From positions 195,209 to 259,208 of the forward strand of contig NW_019775891.1 in NCBI RefSeq assembly GCF_001039355.2: 64,000 bases of DNA, given 5' to 3'. The notes below the pieces were generated by a model that did not search any database, had not been told where the DNA came from, and worked only from the letters and a program-made list of their open reading frames with translations. Of the stretch, positions 49,801 through 61,800 are shown piece after piece (within the stretch, counting starts at the first letter, position 1; each line of letters opens with the position of its first letter). Source of the DNA: Lingula anatina. Its lineage: Eukaryota; Brachiopoda; Lingulata; Lingulida; Lingulidae. Position numbers and translations under genes: made by a program.

Positions 49801-52800
49801 CTTGAGTTACAGACTATGTTTTCAGACCCACTGCCCCATTCTACTTTTAAAAAAAACTTGATAATTGCAAATAAAAAATTGAGATATTTTATTTATATTT
49901 ACACGTTACTTCCCAACACAAGTCTGTCTCACAAATCCTCTCTCCCTTTACCTCCATTGAGTCTTTTACCCTGTGAATATTTTCCCAAAATTATTGCCAG
50001 TTTAAGCCATATCACATCGTTGACCTGGTCAGACATCTGTAACACACATATTTTTGTTTTAAAATCATGTGTAAATAACAATCTGTCTTCAGCACTCTAC
50101 AATGTGTACATGTTTTGTTTTCTGTGCTGTGCCATAATGCAAAGCAACTGATTATGCCCATGATTTTTAATTTTAATATCTTGTATCTTATCTAGATCTT
50201 GTAACTTGCAAGTTTGTTAAAGCTTATTTGTAGCATGTTCTTCAGGTATCTCTGCATTATATAAAAGACCAAGCATCTTAACATAAAAACTGAATATTTT
50301 TACTGGTGAATTTTCTCATAATGTGCAGTATCATTTGAGTTCTAGTTACTTTCAGATTTCTGACAAATTTCAACCAGTAAAATATTTCTTAGGTACAATA
50401 GTTGTAGAATTCTCTTGGTGAGGAGTCTATCCAATTTTAAAAATTGGTTTTTAGAAAAATTAGTAGATTCTGAAATAAGAAGAGAAGGAAAATTGAAAAG
50501 ACTGCTAAAAATAATGATATGGCTAGACACTTGTACAAGTCTTGTTTTGCAATGGTGTATGTTTATAATGCAAAATGTGTAACATTAAATCTTTAATAAG
50601 ATTAATTTTTATCTTGTTTGCAGGATTTGACCAGTGTCCAAAACTTGCAGAAGAAACATGCACTACTGGAAGCAGATGTTGCTGCTCATCAGGTAAGTTG
50701 TATTGATTGTATCTAATGGTAATGATTATCTTAATTACGATGATAGAGATTTTTGCTTATAACTTCTTATAAGGTAACAGTCAGATTGAATGAAAAAACA
50801 TTCTTATTGTTATTCAGCTTCTGCAGGAATGAAGATTTCTTCAATTTCAAGTCTTTTTCAATTAAATTATTATTATTATTATTATTATTCAATCTTTTCC
50901 TTTCTTCCATCAGGACCGTGTTGACAGCATCTCCCAGCAGGCAGATGAATTTGTGGACAATGGTCATTTTGATGCTGATAACATTGTGGCCAAGAAGGAC
51001 GCCATGGTGGAGAGATACAATGCCTTACAGGTAGGAATAACATGGGTGAAAGTGCTCAGGGTTATGCCTGGTTTCAGAGTTTTCAGTCTTCATTTTTTCC
51101 ACATGGTCTAAATGCAATGAGAAGTAGCATTTAATGGATTTCAGCTTTTACAACTTTCCCCATGGAATAATGATAATAAGTCCCCACATCATTCTCTCAA
51201 CAGGAACCAATGAATGCTCGTAAGCAGAAGCTGATAGATGCTCTCCAACTGCAGCAGTTTATCAGGGACATAGAAGATGAAGAGGACTGGATCAGGGAGA
51301 AAGAACCCATTGCTGCATCCACTAACAGAGGTAAGATACAGATTGAGATGTTTATTTGGGATGTCAGTGCTTATATAAACAACAAAAATTCTTGTTTGGC
51401 AGAGTCCAAAGTTGGATAAAGATGATTAATATTAGCTTGCTTATTTTATAAATTATAATGCCAATGTTGAATCAGATGGCAATGACGATATGCACCAGGA
51501 GATACTTGTTATTGCCCATATGTTACTTGAGGCAATATATGTTAACTATAAGAAATTTAAGTTTCCCATCATTCTGTTAGTAGTTAAGTGGAAAGTGTCC
51601 ATTTATATACATTGACATTGACAGAGTGACCACATAAATTTAAAACAACAGAGTAGTGAATGTAACAAACACAATGGCATTGAGATTTTCACATGTTACT
51701 TTTTCTCTGGTCCCAGGCCGTGATCTGATAGGTGTACAGAACCTGATGAAGAAACACCAGGCGTTGCTAGCTGAGCTGGGAGGCCATGAGCCAAGAATTG
51801 GCTGCGTGTGTGAGCAGGGCCAGGAGATGATCAACGAGAACCACTTTGCCTCTGATGAAATACAGCAGAGAATTGCGGGACTGCAGGAGAAGTGGAACAA
51901 CTTGAAAGTAGGCTACACTTTTCTGGTCTTTGTTTTCATTTTAGTCCAGTGATAAACTAGAAATGAAAATATGTAACTTCATATTCTTTGGTATCTGTTT
52001 TAGGAATTCTTTTTTGCAAGACTATGAAGTCTTTAATCAATACAATACTATATTCAATAACTGTTCCATATGGCAGATACAATGTTAAAACCTTGTACAT
52101 GCTCTCAACAGTCTTATATGGTTGTTTGCAATGACAATTTAAAATTTGATTATTGGATAACTTTCCCATTTGCAATCCCAAAAACACAAAGTATTATATG
52201 CACCTTTTTAGGAGAAAGCGTTCCAGAGGAAGCAAGACTTGGAGGACTCCCTGGAAGCACAGCAGTACTTTGCTGATGCCAATGAGGCCGAGTCTTGGAT
52301 GAAGGAGAAGGTCCCCATTGTGAGCAGTACTGACTACGGCAAGGATGAGGACTCTGCAGAGGTAAGAAATGACTTATGAATAAAAAGACTGCAAGGAGAG
52401 TTTTTGAGCTTAATTTGCAGCATCCTTTTCATAACAAATTTTTAATCAAAGTTTTGGTATTAGATTGAAGAGAAAGATCAGATAAAGACTTTTTGCATGT
52501 GTGTGTGTAATTTACATCGACATGAATTCATTATTTCCAGGCCTTATTGAAAAAACATGAGGCTCTCATGGCTGATCTGGAAGCCTACAAGACCAACATA
52601 GATAACCTTCAGTACCAAGCTAAAGCATGCCGACAGCAAGAGGCTCCAGTTATTGATGACTTTGGCAAGGAGTGTGTGGTCGCCTTGTACGACTACACAG
52701 AGAAGAGCCCTAGAGAAGTCTCCATGAAGAAGGGCGACGTTCTCACACTGCTGAATAGCTCCAATAAAGATTGGTGGAAAGTAGAGGTGAATGACCGCCA

Positions 52801-55800
52801 GGGCTTTGTCCCTGCTGCCTATGTAAAGAAAGTTGACCAGCCACTGACCGCAAGCCAGGACAATCTGGCCAGAGACTTCACGGTGTCCATCAGGCAGAGG
52901 CAGATTGAGGATCAGTAAGTTTGAGATTTCACACCTGTAAACATTCACTCACACTGCCTAGCTCTGCCACTTAGCCATCAGCATGATCAAAGCAGAAAAA
53001 TAAAAGGCAGATTTTGTATATAATAGATATTTATTTCAAGTGCAAAAAGGTTTGGTGATAATTTATTTTATAAGATGAATCTTTATAAAATATTAAGATT
53101 AAAACCATTGCAAGGCATTCTCAATATGGATATGGATCAGAATTTGAGTGTCATTTTGATACTTTCACCTCATACATTATAGTAGTTAACATTAACAACA
53201 CTATTGCTAATATAAACAAGTTCGTATCTAATAAGACCATGTTTTCTGCAGGTATGAGGCCCTGATAGATCTGGCCCAGCAGAGGCGTGACAAGTTGTCT
53301 GAGTCATGCCAGGCCTACAAGCTGGTCAGAGAAGCTGGAGAACTGGGGCAGTGGATGATTGAGAAGGTGAACTGACCACTTGGTGTCTTAGAGCTTGTGT
53401 TTTACTTCTTGTAAATCTTTGTGGCTCTGGTCAATTTGAGATTAATTTTGAGATGTGAAATAGTATTTTAGGAGGCCTTAGCACTTTCAAATTTTTCTGT
53501 TCATTTATTTATATAATATTTATTTTACTTTTATTTTCAAATCTGAATAAGCTTCTTTCTTGGGTACATGTTTCTTAATGAGTTTCTCAAAATTTAATTA
53601 ATATTTCTTGGGTTTAGGAGATGAAATCGTTACAGAAGCATTTTAAAAAATATAAAAATTATGATGCTTTTTTTTCTTGCATTTTGGTAGGCAAACACAT
53701 TTGAAGTGGGTACCTTGTGTATAGATAATTTTATAAACCCTTGTAGATAAATATAACACCTTACCCTCCATATTTCTATGAGCTCTATTATCCTTTTGCC
53801 TTAGCTTAACGTTGTTTTCAGGAAATTATAATACTCAAATTTTCTCTCTTTTGGATTGAAAGTTGATCATAATTTCCATCAGTCTTATAGCTTTGGCATC
53901 CCATTTTACTTTGAAATTTAGAACTCATGGAATTACTGATTTGTAAAATGTGTTAGACAATCATGAAAAACAATGTTTTTGCATGAAAATATTATCATAA
54001 TACCATAACCACTGTATTTTTTCCACAATTTCAAAGTATCAGCTTGCCTATTGCTTGAAATCATAATTGAATCATAAGAGTATTGAAAGATTTTCAGACA
54101 AAAGCTTGACTGAAATAGGTCTATTAAGGATATTGCTTGAACTTTATCAAAGTTTTTTACTTGATTCTTATTTTATAATTTTTTTTTACATATAATCTGC
54201 TGTGCATTTCTGTAGCCATCAACATCCCCCCTTTCTTGAACAAAGCAATTTCATTGTAACTCTTGAGTTTTTTTTTTGTTTTTTTTCAAATGAACAAATG
54301 AAAAGATTGAAGATAAAATAAAATGTTATAATATTTTGTACAACCAGTTTCATTTGTACTAAATAATCTTGTAATAATTTAGAATACTCAGGATTATGGA
54401 ATCTCTTACAAATTTAGGGTTTAAAACTGTCTCACCTCAGATCAAATATAAGTTTGTCTTTTGTTGGAGCAATACATTATATGTGATACCTGCTACACAG
54501 CATACACATAATTTATATATTCTTAATTTATCAGGAGAATGCAGTTGTGGAGGAGGCCATCATTCCAGAACAAGCTGATCTGGAACAAGTGGAGGTACAA
54601 CAAAAGAAGTTTGATGACTTCCAGAAAGATCTGAAAGCTCATGAAGAGCGTCTGGTCGAACTGAACCAAATTGCCGACAATCTGACGCGTATGGGACAGA
54701 CCGAGGCTGCTGCTAAAATTAGGATCCAGATAGAGGAGTTGAACAGGAGATGGGAGAGGTTGCAGAACACGGCTCAGGACAAGGCTAAGACCTTGGCCAG
54801 CTCACATGAAGTACAGAGATATCATAGGTAACAACTTGGACACCATCATATTATAGTTTACCTTGATGACTAACATGAAAAAGATATGTATTCTGCTGCA
54901 AGGTAATGTAACCTGTTGTAGTCCTATGGTTAAGAAAAATTTCGTTTGTAAAAATTAAAAATTGTTTGTGATTGAGCTGAGGACAAAAGCAACCCGACTT
55001 GTGCCTGTTCATTTGTGACAGGATAACATTCTTTCTTTTAAAATTTTGATTTACAGGGATGTTGATGAAACTAAAGAATGGATTGATGAGAAAGACCAGG
55101 CCCTGAACACGGACGATTACGGCAGTGATCTTGCCAGTGTGCAGAGACTTCAGCGCAAACATGAGGGTGTGGAGCGTGACCTGGCTGCACTGGGTGAAAA
55201 AGTCCAGCAGTTGGACGAGACCGCAGGCCGCTTGGTGGAAACACACCCTGATGTCTCAGACAGTGTAAAGGCTCACCAGGCTGAGATTAATGAGATGTGG
55301 AACTCTTTGACAGAGAAGGTACATTTATTTCCACTTGTATTTATGCTGAATTCAGTAATATGTAAAAGTTTTGTTGTTTAAAATAGATGAGATGTTATAT
55401 CACCAGTATTTGTTTGGTTCAGTGTTATGTGAAGGTTTTATTGTTTATAGTTGATTGGATGTTATATACAATACAATTATTAAATGGCACTCTCTAAATG
55501 CATATTATTTGTATTGTGTCCATCCATTATCTTGATGGACTAAAGAGGTGAAATTAGACACTCATTAAACTACATAAAAATTTATCCAAATATTGTGTGT
55601 TTATAAATTCTAATATAAATGAACATGTATCTTCTTCCTCAGGCCAATGCCCGTAAGGCCAAGCTTCTGGATTCTTACGACTACCAGCGTTTCCTGAGTG
55701 ACTATCGTGACCTGACCTCCTGGATTAACAGCATGCAGGCTCTGGTGTCCTCTGATGAGCTGGCCAAGGACGTCACGGGAGCCGAGGCTTTGCTGGAACG

Positions 55801-58800
55801 ACACCAGGTAAGAGAAGGTCAAGGTTTGAGTGAATGTGTGGCTTTCCATTATATGGTGTCTAGTATTGCTTAGAAGGTAGTGCCCAGATACATAAAGAGT
55901 GATGCTATGGACTTGAGACTGAGCACAAGGGAAATGAGCTGGATTGGTCGTCATTTAACTGTGGTCTCTGAAGACTGATGGGTTTTGTGTATGTAAGGTT
56001 ATAAGAAAGGAGCACAGTTTACACAAGTAGAAGGAATGTGCCTTCAGGCAGCTTGGGAAATGATGTGCAGACTTTTTATATAACATGCCATTTATTGGGG
56101 TTTTGTGTGGAAAAAATCGAGGAAGCGCAGCAAGGTTTCAAATATATATGCTATGCATCTATATAGATATATATTTCATCACCCTCTTTTTCAGGAAAAA
56201 ATAAAAATTTGATTTTCTCTTACAATTGGTGGAAGTAATTTTGTCTTTTCTCCCTGTGGTGAAACGAAAATGCTATCAACATTTCAGAACCTTCACACTG
56301 ACATTGCCAGTCGCTATGTCCCCTACCAAGTTTTAGAGAACGCGGAGGAGGAGGCAGAGGATGAGGTCAGCCATGATTCTAGGGCATGCTGGGAATGGAG
56401 TGATGTGCTGCTGAGATGTTATACATATCAACTAGCCAGTTTATATATACAAATATTTATGTAGTTTTTTGTGCTTGCTCATGTAGCTGTATTTGCCATA
56501 AGAGGTTGCGCATTGTAAGACATTCTGAAACTGTCTTCCATGTATGACTGTGTCTGTCAGATCAATTTGGTCTTTAATTGTTGAAATGGCAATTTTGCAG
56601 TGAATTTAAACATCTACCAAAAAGTTGTTACTGATAAGACAAGTTGGAACTATTTCACTCTCTCTGTGGCGCCTACAGCATATAAGCATCCACTTGTAGA
56701 TAGAGAAATCACATTGAGGACAATAAGGCATGTTCACTTTACAGACTGTCCCCAACATGTCCGCGGCAGGCCGCACAGTTCTTTGTCTCACCCTGTCTAC
56801 ACAGGGGAAGCTAATAACAGCATGTTTCTTACAGCGTTGTAGGTCTGTTATGCTGGAATGTGACCTTGACCTTGTCTGGTAGGATGAACTCTAGGATGCT
56901 CCTTTGTATAACGTTGTTATTGTCTTTTTTTTCTCTCTGTCTCTCTCTCTATTTCTCTTTCTAATCGCATGGTTTGACTTTTTCCAGATCTGGGCGTTTG
57001 TAAAGCATTAGGTTACCTACTGAGTACATGTTGTTTTTGTATCATTTGATCAAGAAATGGTGGGATATTGGTGGCTACCTTTTATTTTTTTACTTTTGTA
57101 TTTTGATCTTTGGTCGAAATATTACGAAAGATGATTTGATGTAAACTACTTCAGCTCATTAGATAAAATTTTGACCTGGTTATTTTGAAAAAAAAAAATT
57201 GAATATTTCAATCCTTGCTGTTTAAATTAGCAGTTATTTTTGTGGGGTTGCCAGTAATATCCCTTCTGTGATCTGAATGATACTTCTTAGCATGACCATG
57301 AGACTGTTGATCATGCAGCTCTCTGACTGGTTTATAAAGCCAAAGTGTCTTATTTGTGACAGGTTTGACATTTCGTATAGTTTTCATTCCATGTTTTTTT
57401 TTTTTTTGCTGAGCTGTTTTTAAAATGAGGTATGCATTTGTAAAATGTGCTGAAACTTCTTTTTGTGATGATAATGATTTAGCATTGATACTGTCTATGT
57501 TGGTATGAAACTGTTTATATTTTGCAAAAAAATTGGATTGAGATGAGCACAACTGCATCTTGGTGAAGTTAAAATATTCTTAGAAACTGCCAAGTGATGT
57601 TAGAAAAGCATGATCAGCAGTTCAGTAAATGAGAGAGAAAGAGCTCTTATGTGGTAGAGAATACAGGTAGATGTAGCTGAAAATTGCACCACATATTCAT
57701 ATGACTTAAATTTTGATTTAACTCAAGTCAGTCTGTTGGATAGCTATTCAGCATGTTCATGTAGATTACGCATGATTTGTAGAATAGAATAGTGCATGAT
57801 GAATTAATACCAAGTACATGGTTTTATTAAGGAAAAACCAAATTAAAACTTAATTGGCACTAGGTGAGATTAAGATTCGGTTACATGGTGTCTTTTGAAA
57901 CTACATTGTACAGTTTTTCTTTGTAAAAAGTGTAGCAGTTCTTACTCTATTGAAGTAGATTTTGTAACAGCACTGATGTTCTGTTCTTTCTAAGTAAGAT
58001 AGTCTGCACCATTCTCATTTTTCTTCTGTACTATTTTTTCAAATAATGGGTCACTTTTTGCACTAATCATTCAAAAAACATAGGGTGTATGAGATGCATT
58101 GGATTTATTTTTTATTCCAGGAATTGTGACCCTTTCATGACTGATGACCTTCAGCAATGACCTTGGTGTCCTTGACCTTGATGTCAAGAGATCATGGGAC
58201 AACTTCCTGTAAATGTTTTAGCATTTCAAAACTTGCCAGGAAAACTTTTCAGTGATACCTTGTTAGATGAAGAACATTGTTAAGGCAAATATTTTCTGAA
58301 AAGGCTGTGCATATTTTGATATGCTTGTTCTGTATTTGCATTTCAGGAGCATCGCACTGAAATCGATGCACGTGCTGGCACCTTCCAGGCGTTTGAAGTG
58401 TTTGGCTACCAGCTCCTGCAGGCACATCACTTTGCCTCCGACGACGTCCAGGACAAACTCAATGAGCTGGCCAAAGCCAGGGAGAAACTGGAGAAGTAAG
58501 TGCTGGAAAAACCTGTGGCAAAAACTAGGGAGAGGAAAGATGTGGAAGTTTCCTTAAATTTGTATATATAGAAAAAAATGTTATGTATACGTACGTTATC
58601 ATAATAAGTTATGTATATTTTGTGGAGAAGTCTGCATCTACTAGAATATGTTCCAAAAGAAAAATATCCACTCACTTTTTTTGTCCAGAGCATGGATTGC
58701 CAGACGCATGAAGCTAGACCAGTGTTTGGAGTTGCAGCTATTCCTGCGTGACTGTGAACAGGCTGAGAATTGGATGGCAGCTAGGGAAGCATTCTTAGGG

Positions 58801-61800
58801 GGAGACTCCACTGATGGTGCCCCAGACTCCGTGGAATCCTTGATCAAGAAGCATGAAGATTTTGACAGGGCTGTCAGTGCTCAGGTAATGAGGACCAGAC
58901 CAATGCACTGACCACTAACTTTGTCACGTGAAATGTTGCTTCTACACCCTCCTTTTACTGCTATATAATTTCACCCTCTTTTAATCTGTTGTAAAGAATT
59001 TTAGTTCTTTGCACTGTGCCTGTGTATTTTATGAGTTTTTAATTTGTTCTTCTTATACTTATTCTAAACTTTGTAATACAACTGGCATAAATCACCCTTT
59101 CTCTTGCTCACATGTTTGATATGCTACTAGAATCACCACAGTTATGTTCTTCCCACTTTCTGACGGTTAATTTTAACAATCTTCACCTTTGTTATATTGT
59201 GCATTGTCCTACTGGTAGAGTTGGTATTGATTTGCAAGATAAAACAGTTTCAGCTTCAGGACCTTCAGTTTATTCAGATGGTGGTAAGTGGTTATCCAGT
59301 TCAGCTTTTCTGAACAGAGACCTCAGTCCTGCTGCGTAGATAAAAGAATATTCCAGTGCATGACAGTACATTTGCTGCAGTTTTATGAAAGCAGAGCATT
59401 TCTACTGATTTTTAATAAAATTGTCTCCTTTTGCAACTCTCAGGTCAAATTTTCAGCTTGCAGTAAATTGATGTTGTTGTGGCTGCATGTCTTTTTTCAT
59501 TTTGAGTGATTAACTTGTTTTAATTACTAAATTTGCCCATTAAAGCAGTTTATTGTCTGATGCTCAGTTGCTGTCATTGACTGCTGACCTGAAATTGGAG
59601 TCGCCATTTCTGTGCCATATTGACAAAAATAAAATGGCACTTCTCAGTATAAGGAAAGGGCAGATTATCTTGTTGTCAGATCGCCATGGCATTAAGATAC
59701 CTTGTTGTCAAATCACCATGGGAGCAGGGTGTCCTGTAGCCAGACATGTCTTTAGACATTTGATGTATTCAAACTGCATGTGTGTGGCATCCGAGTCCAT
59801 CATGGTCATAACTAAATTTGAAGCAAAAGTTTGGGATTGATGAATTTTTTTCTCAATGACTAAAGAAATATTTAGCATATATGAGAAGCATAATTAAGCT
59901 TGGGTTTTGTAAGTAATGATGTCATATTTTTTTATCCTTTTAAAAATTCAATTCTGTAAAATTAGAGGACTCACAATATCCTTTACTCTTTGGAACATAG
60001 TATCTTTCGCAGTTAACATACATCAAGAAGTGCTCACTGTGTAGATTTATATTGTGAATTAAGAAACAGGATCTTCAGACCTTTACATTGGATATTCACT
60101 TTACTGTTGAATATACCTTATCTATGGGTTCCAGATAGTGTGTTTCATGGAGTTCACATGTGTCGTCTGCTACATTTCAGGAGGAGAAGATTGCCAGTCT
60201 GGAGCAGTTTTCAGAGCAGCTGGTGAATGCTGACCACTATGATAAAGACTCCATTGAAGAGAAGAAGGCAGAAGTACTGGACAGGTGATGAGAAGATGGA
60301 TTTGAAATTTAAAACAAAGCAAATTCGTCATTTGAAAAAATGAAATGATTAAGCCTGTGTTAAAAGATAACTCAGTGACTAAGTAAAGGTCCACTATACA
60401 AATTGAACTCTGTCACAAAGAATATTTGAAGTTGCTGTGGGATGCTTTAGGATACACTTTCATCATACAAAAATGTCTCCTTACTTTTTAGATGGGCCAA
60501 CTTGAAGAGTGCTCTGATTGAGAATCGTTCCAAGTTGGGCGAGGCACAAACCCTGCAGCAGTTCTGTCGTGATGCTGATGAGATGGAGGTCTGGATCACA
60601 GAAAAGGTGGCGCTAGCATCAGATGAGTCGTACAAGGACCCAGCTAATGTACAGGCCAAGCACCAAAAACACCAGGCCTTTGAGGCTGAGTTGGCAGCTA
60701 ACACTGATCGTCTGCAGGCTACAATTGCTGCTGGACAGAGTAAGTGACCACTTGATAAATGTGTACATGTTTTCCATTCTCATTTGATAGATTCTTTTTT
60801 CTTGACCAATACTTTGGTCCTTTTTTCCCATATTTCTTCTGATTTAAATGAATTTGTTAGTTGTAAAGAGTTAGAAAATTAGGGTTGATCCCAGTGGAGA
60901 AACAATAAGCTGCTCAAGAATTTTTTTTTTTTTTTTTTCAAATAACTAATTTTTATTTTTGTGTAATTGAAATATTCTTTTTTTTTTTCTGTTCTATAAT
61001 TCACATTAGTGATTGCTCTGTGTATGATATTGTAGAGTTGGTGGAAGAAGGCGGTAAGTGTCCAGTATTGCATTGACTGACCACTGGGACTGGTGGTCAG
61101 ACTGCCTGCTTGGAGTGGTGTTCAGTTCTGCATCTTGTACATTGCTGCATATGACAATGATTTGGTTCCAGTTAGTTCCAATACGACCTTCACTTGACCT
61201 TAATGACCTTCACATGACCCCAACATGGCCTCCATTTGATCTCCATATGACCTTCACTCATTCCCACCACAACCTTCATTAAAACCACTATGACCTTCAC
61301 ACCAGCCAACATTCACACTTGATCACCACTGTACCTACATCACAAAATGATATGAGATTGAATTTATCTTATTCCAGAAATGTGCAACTCACAAGGCTGC
61401 CACAGAAACCCCTGCAACATTAATCTTAGAGAGAGCAGTAGTTGATAGTTGCATGATTGAGATCTGTGAATTTTGCAGTTAGATTTCAGGGTGTTAGAAA
61501 TAGTTATTTGACAATTTCACTGCCTCTGTCTCCCGACACATCCAGCCTCTCTCTGTCTCTCCCTTTATTTCTTGTCAGAATCTGTGTATTTTAGAGTTTA
61601 AAGCTGGTTTCCAAGGATACTTTTATAAGAACCCTCCTTTGAAGATATGTTGTGCATGTCTCTTGCAGCATTGTCTGTGGAAAGCTTTTTCTAACAGAAG
61701 ACCTTTTATAAAAGCTGAATATGTGCCTTCTTTTAACCCAAGTGGGGAAAATTATTGAACAAGGTAAAAGCTGGGTCAAGGTTGCTCAATATATTTATAT

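Noticed and set aside
56988-57013. Possible small exon after tttttccag in the spectrin intron (ATCTGGGCG...)
   Set aside because: In the required phase 0 it ends in TAG directly before the donor-like gt, so it would truncate the protein.
59220-59282. Longer version of the 59.2 kb spectrin candidate beginning after ctggtag
   Set aside because: Its exon-like frame ([14 protein letters not shown]) does not fit the phase 0 flanks; the fitting frame has a stop after three codons.
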